This document shows positions 1 to 6,025 of a DNA stretch of 16,179 bases, piece after piece. The notes under the pieces were generated by a model, which saw nothing but the letters and a program-made list of their open reading frames with translations, was not told the origin of the DNA and did no database searches. This stretch comes from Clostridiales bacterium (GTDB taxonomy: Bacteria > Bacillota_A > Clostridia > Peptostreptococcales > Anaerovoracaceae), in contig JAAZHB010000219.1 of NCBI GenBank assembly GCA_012510935.1, positions 1-16,179 of the forward strand, written 5' to 3'. The position numbers and the translations under genes were made by a program. Within the stretch, counting starts at the first letter, position 1; every line of letters begins with the position of its first letter.

Positions 1-78
1 GACGGAACAGGTTCAGGAAACAGTAGCGGCAATGGCGCTTGCAATGGTTCAGGCTCAGGAAATGGACACAGAAGATAG
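1..78 (+). CDS. C-terminal fragment of an unidentified protein, probably with a Gly/Ser/Asn-rich tail
   Basis: Only the last codons of a plus-strand gene are visible, followed by a strong terminator at 116-167. In frame 1 the fragment reads as a 25-residue tail rich in Gly, Ser and Asn that ends His-Arg-Arg before TAG at 76-78. Gly, Ser and Asn are encoded by varied synonymous codons, as expected if the protein repeat is what is kept. Such tails occur on some cell-wall proteins, including class A penicillin-binding proteins, but nothing here identifies the family. Frame 2 (2-82, ending TAA) is also open and gives a Met/Ala/Gln-rich sequence. That periodic composition is what out-of-frame reading of a Gly-Ser-Gly-Asn repeat would produce, so I prefer frame 1 without being sure. 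Confidence 0.4.
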   Translation, partial: DGTGSGNSSGNGACNGSGSGNGHRR

Positions 79-115
79 CTAAAAAGCTCTAATAATCACT
101 TTTTTAATAACACAC

Positions 116-167
116 AAATACAAAACCGATGCTTGCTGCGAAAACAGCGAACATCGGTTTTGTATTT
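116..167. terminator. Strong bidirectional intrinsic terminator
   Basis: Perfect 16-bp arms lie at 116-131 (AAATACAAAACCGATG) and 152-167 (its reverse complement). An inner GCTG/CAGC stem (135-138 with 145-148) closes a CGAAAA loop. On both strands the GC-rich part of the stem is followed by GTTTTGTATTT, giving a U-rich tail either way. It lies between the end of the plus-strand fragment (78) and the stop of minus-strand radA (188), so it can end both converging transcripts. Confidence 0.9.
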
Positions 168-187
168 CTCATTGTTTAATTGGAGAT

Positions 188-1579
188 TTATTTCCCAGCA
201 AAGCTCCTGATGGCTTCTGCAATATCAGCGGCCTTGATTATCTCGGGGCCTTGGCCTTTATTCAGAGAGGCTGCTTTCTTACCGGCTGGGATAATGACTG
301 CTTCATAGGACAATCTAGCAGCCTCAGATATTATCTTATCAGTGCCAGCTATTGCCCTTAAACGCCCGGTCAGCCCAATCTCGCCGATACAGACAATTCG
401 GCGCGGCGAGATTAGCTTGCGCGCAGAACTGACAATCGCAAGCGCGACCGCAAGGTCGGTCGCGGGGCTGACGGTCCTAAGACCGCCTGCAACATTCAAA
501 TATATATCATAGTTCATTAACTTGATTCCTGCATGTCTTTCGAGAACTGCAATAATCATATTAAGCCTATTTACATCTATTCCAATGGCAGTTCTCCTTG
601 CAAAACCAACATTTGCTGGAGTAACAAGAGCTTGAATTTCATGGAAAACCGGCCTGCTTCCTTCGTAAGTTGCTGAGATAATAGATCCAGGTTCACAATT
701 ATCTGCATCTGCAAGAAGACTTCCAGAGAGGTCTTTTACCTCTACTAGACCTTCTTGCTCCATGGTCCATGCACCGATTTCATCAGTTGTACCAAATCTA
801 TTCTTAAAGGAACGAAGGATTCTTAAATCGCGGTCTCTTTCGCCGCTAAAACTAAGGACGCAATCAACCATATGCTCTATTGTTTTTGGACCGGCAAGCT
901 CACCAGACTTATTAATGTGCGCTACAATAAATATTGGAACGCCGCTCGTCTTTGCATATTGCATAATAAGATTAGTAACTGCTCTTATTTGTGTGATGCT
1001 TCCAGACCCATTATCGATGGCAGAACTATACATAGTCTGGATTGAATCCACAATGACGAACTTAGGATGAATTTCCTCACAAGCAGCAATTACATTCTCT
1101 ATGTTTGTCTCGGGATAAATATAGAGATTGGTAGATAAGTTCTGTCTACTGCCGCACACTCTATCAGTTCTGAGCTTTACCTGCTCATCAGATTCCTCGC
1201 CAGTTACATAGAGAGTATCACCATATTTATTTGCAATATTATTTGCTGTCTGTGCAAGGAGAGTTGATTTGCCGATACCAGGCTCGCCAGAGATGAGAAC
1301 CAAGGAACCTGGGACTATCCCTCCTCCAAGAACTCTATTAAGTTCTCCAATCCCTGAGTCCATTCTGCTGTGTTCAATAGCTCCAACAGCCTCAAGTTTT
1401 ACCGGTCTAGCAAAACCACTTGCTTGCAAGTTAGGCTTTGTGGCACCAGCGTTAGTAGGAAGAACTTTCTGTTCTTTAATTGTATTCCATGCACCACAAT
1501 AAGTGCACTGACCTTGCCAGTTTAAATATTCATTGCCACATTCGGTGCACATAAAAATCGTAGAGCTTTTCTTAGACAT
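188..1579 (-). CDS. radA: DNA repair protein RadA (Sms)
   Basis: RadA is a RecA-like ATPase that drives branch migration and processing of recombination intermediates; in Gram-positive bacteria it also helps natural transformation. The 463-residue protein has the full family layout: an N-terminal zinc finger (Cys11, 14, 25, 28), Walker A GEPGIGKST at 98-106, Walker B FVIVDSIQT at about 174-182, the RadA-specific KNRFG motif at 259-263, and a C-terminal Lon-protease-like domain. The length is normal. The ATG start is preceded by GAGG with 8-nt spacing, and the kinase stop lies only 12 bp upstream, so it is the last gene of the regulator-kinase-radA operon and ends before the shared terminator. 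From memory, many Firmicutes have radA after clpC in the ctsR operon; here the partner is a two-component system. Confidence 0.97.
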   Translation of the reverse strand: MSKKSSTIFMCTECGNEYLNWQGQCTYCGAWNTIKEQKVLPTNAGATKPNLQASGFARPVKLEAVGAIEHSRMDSGIGELNRVLGGGIVPGSLVLISGEPGIGKSTLLAQTANNIANKYGDTLYVTGEESDEQVKLRTDRVCGSRQNLSTNLYIYPETNIENVIAACEEIHPKFVIVDSIQTMYSSAIDNGSGSITQIRAVTNLIMQYAKTSGVPIFIVAHINKSGELAGPKTIEHMVDCVLSFSGERDRDLRILRSFKNRFGTTDEIGAWTMEQEGLVEVKDLSGSLLADADNCEPGSIISATYEGSRPVFHEIQALVTPANVGFARRTAIGIDVNRLNMIIAVLERHAGIKLMNYDIYLNVAGGLRTVSPATDLAVALAIVSSARKLISPRRIVCIGEIGLTGRLRAIAGTDKIISEAARLSYEAVIIPAGKKAASLNKGQGPEIIKAADIAEAIRSFAGK

Positions 1580-1591
1580 ACTTTAATTCCT

Positions 1592-3031
1592 CTATTTTGG
1601 TTGTTTCTCTACAGGCAACTCAAACCAGAAGGTTGAGCCCTTGCCTTCTTCAGAATCCACCCCATAATTCGCATTATGTAGTGATAGGATTCCTTTGCAA
1701 ATTGAAAGACCAATACCAGAACCCTCAATAGATCTTTGGTGGTTAGCGCTTGTTCTATAGTAACGATCCCAAACGTGATTGAGTTCATCCTTTGCGATTC
1801 CAACACCATGGTCGCTTATTTGTACGGTAACTTTCTTTGTATTGCGCTTCATCTCAAGGTGAACATATTTCTGATCTCCAGAATACTTCACCGCATTTGT
1901 AAGGAAGTTGTGAACTACCTGCGAGATTCTTGCCTTATCGCCATAAACTATTGCTTTCTTGCAAGGCGCGAAAGTAATATCATATCCTTCTTGCTCTTTA
2001 AGAATTGCAAAGCTTTCATAAGCAGCTTTCACAACATCCACAAGGTTGAAATACTCCTTGTGTAGCTCAATGGAGTTAGATTGGATCTTGCTCGCATCCA
2101 TCATATCTACTACAAGCTGGTTCAAACGCTCAGTCTCGGAGATAATTACATTAAGATGCTCTTTCCTCTTAACTGGGTTGTCACCTGAAATATCGTTAAT
2201 CATTTCAGCATATGAACGAATCATAGTAAGCGGAGTTTTAAGGTCGTGAGAAACGTTCGCGATAATCTCACGCTGATAGAAGTCCGCCTGCTCCATTTCA
2301 TAGGAAGCTTGGTTCAACACTTTAGCAAGATTCTTTGTCTCTGTGCAATATCCTCCGTTAAATTTTATCGAATAGTTTCCCTTGGACATCTCATCCGCAG
2401 ATTTGGTAATCGATTCAATAGGAGCCGAAAGCCTCTTTGCTAAGAATATAGCTAAGAAAAATGCAAGAAGCATTACTATAGCGCTTACATACAGAAGCAA
2501 TGTTCTCATGATTGTAAGTGTGGACTGAACCGGATATAGAGGCGCAACCACATAAAGAATTGCAGGCGCATCTTTATCGGAAAGATAAGAAGCATAAATC
2601 AAATATGACTCGTTTCGCTTATTACCTTTCACTTCTGCATGGATAGAATTTTCGCTAGAGTCTACAAGTGCATCCTTAGCTGCTTTAAGTCCGTCGTCCA
2701 GCTCCAAGTCTGAGTTAATGGCCGATGTACCATCATATACATCTGTTGAGTTAAAGCTTTCAACCCTAATGTATATACCGCTAGAAATTGCTGTCGTATT
2801 TGCATATTTGCTGAATCCTCCATAGTTCTCGCGATATTGTATTTCAATTGACTTCGCATTGCGAAGGGCTTCTTGAGCTCTAAATGTCTCATAATATTGA
2901 TTAAGGAAAAAGTCTTGAAGGAACCAAAAAATACTAATGATGGCAAGCGAAAATACTACGAAGTACCATGCCGTCATCGACTTAATGCTATTTGGGTCTA
3001 GCTCAAAATGTTTCTTTTTTTTCTTTTCCAC
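1592..3031 (-). CDS. Membrane sensor histidine kinase (HAMP-HisKA-HATPase_c)
   Basis: This is the sensor of a two-component system whose regulator is the gene just upstream. The 479-residue protein begins with a Lys-rich cytoplasmic end, then a first membrane segment (about 20-40), an extracytoplasmic sensor region of about 130 residues, a second membrane segment (about 174-198) and a HAMP linker. The HisKA box NVSHDLKTPLT carries the phospho-accepting His262. The ATPase domain has an N box (H374NFLTNA), G1 DHGVGI (from 407) and G2 GSGIGLSI (from 437). All catalytic motifs look intact. The start is GTG at 3029-3031, with AGGGGG about 8 nt upstream. The signal cannot be told from the sequence; the layout resembles cell-envelope sensors, but that is inference. 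Confidence 0.95.
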   Translation of the reverse strand: MEKKKKKHFELDPNSIKSMTAWYFVVFSLAIISIFWFLQDFFLNQYYETFRAQEALRNAKSIEIQYRENYGGFSKYANTTAISSGIYIRVESFNSTDVYDGTSAINSDLELDDGLKAAKDALVDSSENSIHAEVKGNKRNESYLIYASYLSDKDAPAILYVVAPLYPVQSTLTIMRTLLLYVSAIVMLLAFFLAIFLAKRLSAPIESITKSADEMSKGNYSIKFNGGYCTETKNLAKVLNQASYEMEQADFYQREIIANVSHDLKTPLTMIRSYAEMINDISGDNPVKRKEHLNVIISETERLNQLVVDMMDASKIQSNSIELHKEYFNLVDVVKAAYESFAILKEQEGYDITFAPCKKAIVYGDKARISQVVHNFLTNAVKYSGDQKYVHLEMKRNTKKVTVQISDHGVGIAKDELNHVWDRYYRTSANHQRSIEGSGIGLSICKGILSLHNANYGVDSEEGKGSTFWFELPVEKQPK

Positions 3032-3057
3032 GGAGAAGTCCCCCTAAAAATCATAAA

Positions 3058-3086
3058 CCTGCCTGAATGCATTGCAAACAAGCAGG
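3058..3086 (-). promoter_or_regulatory. Stem-loop between response regulator and kinase genes
   Basis: In the 80-bp gap between the two genes, the minus-strand RNA can form an 8-bp stem, CCUGCUUG with CAGGCAGG (one G-U pair), around a 13-nt loop, followed by UUUAUGAUUUUU. The U tail is interrupted, so it may be a weak attenuator or an RNA-stability hairpin that lowers kinase and radA expression relative to the regulator. The structure is visible in sequence; the function is inferred. Confidence 0.45.
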
Positions 3087-3111
3087 CCTTTTGTGTTATC
3101 AATAATTGATC

Positions 3112-3819
3112 CTATTCTTCTGCCTCAGGAGCATGTTTCGCATCTTCATCATACTCGAACTTATATCCTACACCTCTAAGTGTAACGATGAACTTACGGT
3201 AAGGCCCAAGATTATTACGCAGGTTCTTAACATGAGTATCTATAGTTCTGTCATCGCCGAAGAAGTCATATCCCCAGATGTCAGAAAGAAGTGTATCTCT
3301 TGATAGTGCAATATTAATATGCTGAATCATATAGAAGAGAAGGTCATACTCCTTAGGTGTGAGTTCAATCCTCTTGTTATCAACTGTAACAGTTCTTGCG
3401 GCAAAATTAACCTCAAGTCCTTCAAATGTCATAATGTTTGATGTTGTATGTTCGGCACCTTCGGCTCTTGCGAGAACTGCATTTACTCTAGCCATTAATT
3501 CTTTAGGGCTAAAAGGCTTTGTAACATAATCATCAATACCAAGCTCAAAACCAAAGAGTTTATCATATTCCTCTCCTCTAGCTGAAAGCATAATAACTGG
3601 AATTTTCTTAATCTTATGAATCTCTTTAACGGCACTAAATCCATCAAGCTTAGGCATCATGATATCCATAATAATTAGGTTATAGTCATTTAACTTAACC
3701 ATACCAATTGCGCTCATACCATCCATTGCTTCATGAGCTTCAAATCCACTGAATTCGGCATATTCCTTGATGACCTCGCGAATCTTCTGCTCGTCATCAA
3801 CAATAAGAATTTTCTTCAT
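3112..3819 (-). CDS. OmpR/PhoB-family response regulator
   Basis: This is the transcription factor partner of the kinase at 1592-3031. The 235-residue protein has a receiver domain (1 to about 118) with acidic pocket Asp8/Asp9, phospho-acceptor Asp52 in MDIMMP, Ser79 and Lys101 in KPF. A winged-helix DNA-binding domain of OmpR type follows (about 130-227), with LTPKEYDLL, the RTIDTHVKNLRNNL recognition helix and the VTLRGVGYKF wing. An acidic tail ends the protein. The start is well fixed by AGGAGGT about 6 nt before ATG. It is the first gene of the minus-strand operon and has its own promoter at 3856-3885. Targets are unknown; a role in envelope or stress response is a guess from family. Confidence 0.96.
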   Translation of the reverse strand: MKKILIVDDEQKIREVIKEYAEFSGFEAHEAMDGMSAIGMVKLNDYNLIIMDIMMPKLDGFSAVKEIHKIKKIPVIMLSARGEEYDKLFGFELGIDDYVTKPFSPKELMARVNAVLARAEGAEHTTSNIMTFEGLEVNFAARTVTVDNKRIELTPKEYDLLFYMIQHINIALSRDTLLSDIWGYDFFGDDRTIDTHVKNLRNNLGPYRKFIVTLRGVGYKFEYDEDAKHAPEAEE

Positions 3820-3855
3820 ATAATACCTCCTAAACAGGCTGTAAATTTCGAATAA

Positions 3856-3885
3856 AGTATATCACATTTGTTCATATACAGTCTA
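3856..3885 (-). promoter_or_regulatory. Promoter of the regulator-kinase-radA operon
   Basis: Reading the minus strand, a -35 box TAGACT (3880-3885) and a -10 box TATACT (3856-3861) are separated by 18 bp. They lie about 40 bp upstream of the response-regulator start. This is a vegetative sigma-A type match (4/6 and 5/6). No dyad that would mark self-regulation was recognised. Confidence 0.55.
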
Positions 3886-3949
3886 ACTTTTAGAGCACTT
3901 ATACTGTGTTTTACTTGTGTATTTTACATCACAAAAAGCACTTATTTAT

Positions 3950-3991
3950 CAAATTCTTTAATTTGAATGGAATCAAAGTCATCAATATTCT
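3950..3991 (+). promoter_or_regulatory. Possible promoter of rsgA with overlapping dyad
   Basis: TTGAAT (3963-3968) and TATTCT (3986-3991) are spaced 17 bp and could form a weak sigma-A promoter. An alternative -10, TATGAT, lies at 3999-4004 but lacks a good -35. A small inverted repeat, CAAATT-CTTT-AATTTG (3950-3965), overlaps the -35 box. The wider divergent region 3820-4155 has no gene apart from the small ORF noted at 4045; the rest is AT-rich with no further recognisable element. Confidence 0.3.
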
Positions 3992-4044
3992 GCTTAAATA
4001 TGATAAACTTACTTCAATCAATTCTTAAGAAAAAGGAGATTTTT

Positions 4045-4104
4045 ATGAATAATAGAAACAATAAAACGGAGATTGTGTCAAAAAAGGAGGTTTTGAAAAA
4101 ATAG
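4045..4104 (+). CDS. Possible 19-codon leader ORF upstream of rsgA
   Basis: An ATG preceded by AAAAAGGAG at good spacing opens a 19-residue reading frame, MNNRNNKTEIVSKKEVLKK, ending TAG at 4102-4104. It is basic and hydrophilic, with no family resemblance. Inside it lies a second purine-rich ribosome-binding-like stretch (AAAAAAGGAGGTTTTG, about 4080-4095), and a third (GGAGG, 4143-4147) serves rsgA itself. The frame could be a translated leader, a small peptide gene or chance. There is no run of rare or repeated codons marking amino-acid attenuation. Confidence 0.35.
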   Translation: MNNRNNKTEIVSKKEVLKK

Positions 4105-4155
4105 AACTCAAAGCCTCTATTTGTAAATAATATCAAAATTATGGAGGTTAATTAA

Positions 4156-5235
4156 TTGAATATTTTAAAAAACTATGGTCTAACGGACCGTTATATAAAT
4201 GAAGCAACTCTGTATCCAAATTATCGGTTAGCGCGAATAATAGCGCAGCGGCGAGGTATGTATATAGTTGCAACTGATGAAGGAGAACTTTATGCAGAGA
4301 TCTCTGGAAAGCTTCGGTATGAGACAACAGAACTTGCAAAATTCCCGACGGTCGGAGATTTTGTTATGGTTTCATATGCCGACAAAGAGAGCAACGCAAT
4401 TATTCACAACATATTAACTCGTCAGAGTGTGTTCTTAAGGACAGCCGTCGGAGTAACAGGGCAGGCCCAAAGTGTAGCAGCAAACGTTAATACTGTTTTC
4501 ATTTGCATGTCTTTGAATAATAACTATAATCTCAATCGTCTTGAACGCTACTTGAGTGTTGCATGGGACAGCGGAGCCACTCCCGTTGTTGTGCTTACCA
4601 AAACCGATTTGTGCGAGTCCTTATCAGAAGCAATCGTTGAGGTTGAGACTGCAGCTCCTTTTACGGATGTAGTTTCACTTTCATCTTTTTCCGATAAAGA
4701 TGGGGAGATAAGAGAGAAGCTAGCGAAATATCTTGCCTATGGAACAACATCTGCGTTTATTGGCTCATCTGGCGTCGGAAAGTCAACCTTAATCAACAAG
4801 CTGTTAGGGATTGACTTACTAGCCACCTTCGATATTGGCAAAGAGGACAAGGGTAGACATACTACGACTGATAGAGAGATGATCATATCCCCATTTGGCG
4901 GCGTTCTGATAGATACTCCGGGAATGAGGGAGCTTGGTATAGAATGCGCCGACTTGAGTAAAACCTTTGATGATATAGAAGCTTTAATAGCACAGTGCAA
5001 GTTCACTGACTGTTCTCATACCAAGGAGCCTGACTGTGCAATTCAAATGGCGCTTGAGGATGGACGTTTAAGTAAAAGGCGATGGAACAATTATTGCAAA
5101 CTTAAAGATGAAGCCGGATATGAAGGGTTAAGCTCCAAAGAAATTGAGGAGAAAAAGTTTGAGCGTATGTTTAAGGATATTGGTGGAATGAAGAATGCCC
5201 GCAACTTTGCTAAAAAGCAGCGAGGCAACAAATAG
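4156..5235 (+). CDS. rsgA: Small-subunit ribosome biogenesis GTPase RsgA
   Basis: RsgA (YjeQ/EngC) is a circularly permuted GTPase that acts late in 30S subunit maturation. The 359-residue protein has an N-terminal OB-fold region, a GTPase domain in permuted order (G4 TKTD 148-151, then G1 GSSGVGKST 203-211, then G3 DTPG 253-256) and a C-terminal zinc site (Cys281, Cys286, His288, Cys294). It is longer than the roughly 300-residue Bacillus form and resembles the long YjeQ type, with a basic C-terminal tail. The start is TTG at 4156, supported by GGAGG 8 nt upstream and no better start nearby. A 4-codon ATG frame (4141-4155) ends directly before it. It is not next to prpC/prkC, its common partners in Firmicutes, and seems to stand alone. 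Confidence 0.95.
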   Translation: MNILKNYGLTDRYINEATLYPNYRLARIIAQRRGMYIVATDEGELYAEISGKLRYETTELAKFPTVGDFVMVSYADKESNAIIHNILTRQSVFLRTAVGVTGQAQSVAANVNTVFICMSLNNNYNLNRLERYLSVAWDSGATPVVVLTKTDLCESLSEAIVEVETAAPFTDVVSLSSFSDKDGEIREKLAKYLAYGTTSAFIGSSGVGKSTLINKLLGIDLLATFDIGKEDKGRHTTTDREMIISPFGGVLIDTPGMRELGIECADLSKTFDDIEALIAQCKFTDCSHTKEPDCAIQMALEDGRLSKRRWNNYCKLKDEAGYEGLSSKEIEEKKFERMFKDIGGMKNARNFAKKQRGNK

Positions 5236-5373
5236 AGCCGGCAATATAATAAATCTACGATGTCACGCCTAGATATACAACTATTTATCCCCTGCAAACA
5301 CACTGGAAGTCTTTATTATTATGGGGAAATTCACCAGCATTGATATTTTTGTGCAATATTTTTCAATAAAGTG

Positions 5374-5402
5374 TTGACAACTATACTGTGCAATGATAAA
5401 TT
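5374..5402 (+). promoter_or_regulatory. Upstream candidate promoter of carD
   Basis: A perfect -35 TTGACA (5374-5379) is followed after 17 bp by TAAATT (5397-5402), a 4/6 match to the -10 consensus. The -10 lies inside the left half of the 26-bp palindrome, so a protein bound there would block it. The rest of the 243-bp rsgA-carD gap (5236-5373) shows no clear terminator or gene. Confidence 0.45.
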
Positions 5403-5421
5403 AATAAATTTATTAATTTAT
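5396..5421. repeat. 26-bp perfect AT-only palindrome before carD
   Basis: The left half ATAAATTAATAAA (5396-5408) is followed directly by its exact reverse complement (5409-5421). The TTAATTTA unit of the right half is then repeated in tandem (5413-5420 and 5421-5428). It overlaps the -10 of the upstream promoter and ends 7 bp before the -35 of the downstream one. This is the right place for an operator or an UP-like AT element. Confidence 0.7.
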
Positions 5422-5428
5422 TAATTTA

Positions 5429-5456
5429 TTGAAAAATCATTTCAAAGTGATATAAT
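5429..5456 (+). promoter_or_regulatory. Extended -10 promoter of carD
   Basis: TTGAAA (5429-5434), a 16-bp spacer, and a perfect TATAAT (5451-5456) preceded by TG at the extended -10 position. Transcription would start around 5463, giving a very short leader with GAAAAGGAG just before the carD ATG. This is the best promoter match in the window. Confidence 0.8.
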
Positions 5457-5478
5457 GATAGAGAAAAGGAGTGTGTAA

Positions 5479-5952
5479 ATGTTTAAGATTGGGGATCAAG
5501 TAGTATATCCAATGTATGGCGCGGGAATTGTCACCGATATCGTGGAAAGAGATTTCTTTGGTGAGGCCCGTAGTTTTTATTGCATATCACTTCCGCATAG
5601 CAAGATGGATGTTAGCGTTCCGGTAGGCACATCAGGTACAATTGGAGTAAGAGAGGTTATTTCCGAGACTGAGATTGATGGAGTTATTCAAGTGCTTGGA
5701 CAGGATGCAGATCCGAAGTGCAACAACTGGAATAAGAGATATAGAGATAATATGGAGAAGCTCCAGTCTGGCGATATCTTAAAGGTTGCGCAGGTTGTTC
5801 GAAACCTTGTTTTGACGGACAGAAACAAGCCGCTCTCAACTGGAGAGAAGAATTTGCTTGGAACGGCAAAGCAGATTCTTGAAAGTGAGTTAATGTGCGC
5901 AGGTGGGTATGAAGCAAAAGAAACTGACGATTTGGTCGAGGCAAGTATTTAG
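5479..5952 (+). CDS. CarD/CdnL-family RNA polymerase-binding regulator
   Basis: CarD-family proteins bind the RNA polymerase beta subunit and the upstream edge of the open -10 region, stabilising open complexes at many promoters. The 157-residue protein has the N-terminal Tudor-like RNAP-interacting domain (FKIGDQVVYPMYGAGIV, to about 65) and a C-terminal helical DNA-binding domain (about 75-145). The latter contains NWNKRYRDNMEKL, whose Trp84 aligns by position with the wedge tryptophan of the mycobacterial protein. AAAAGGAG lies about 7 nt before the ATG. It follows a strong extended -10 promoter and precedes ispDF by 73 bp, the same neighbourhood I recall in many Clostridia, so it probably heads the operon. 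The C-terminal acidic tail is unremarkable. Confidence 0.93.
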   Translation: MFKIGDQVVYPMYGAGIVTDIVERDFFGEARSFYCISLPHSKMDVSVPVGTSGTIGVREVISETEIDGVIQVLGQDADPKCNNWNKRYRDNMEKLQSGDILKVAQVVRNLVLTDRNKPLSTGEKNLLGTAKQILESELMCAGGYEAKETDDLVEASI

Positions 5953-5983
5953 TTAGCAGCTAATATGAGCTCGGCCATTTCTT

Positions 5984-6012
5984 TTTATCTAAACACAAGT
6001 GCTGTAGATAAA
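5984..6012 (+). promoter_or_regulatory. Hairpin over the ispDF ribosome-binding site
   Basis: TTTATCTA (5984-5991) and TAGATAAA (6005-6012) form perfect 8-bp arms around a 13-nt loop in the carD-ispDF gap. The 3' arm runs into AAAGGAA (6010-6016), the likely ribosome-binding site of ispDF, so folding could reduce its translation. There is no U run after the stem, so it is not a terminator. A separate short dyad, TTAGC-A-GCTAA, sits at 5953-5963 just after the carD stop. Confidence 0.4.
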
Positions 6013-6025
6013 GGAATTTAGTGTT

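Noticed and set aside
762..1070. Plus-strand open frame of 102 codons inside radA
   Set aside because: It lies antisense to the well-conserved RadA domain and has no family resemblance; a shadow frame.
5396..5430. Replication origin or CRISPR repeat at the AT-rich repeats
   Set aside because: No DnaA boxes, no spaced identical repeats; the position fits promoter control instead.
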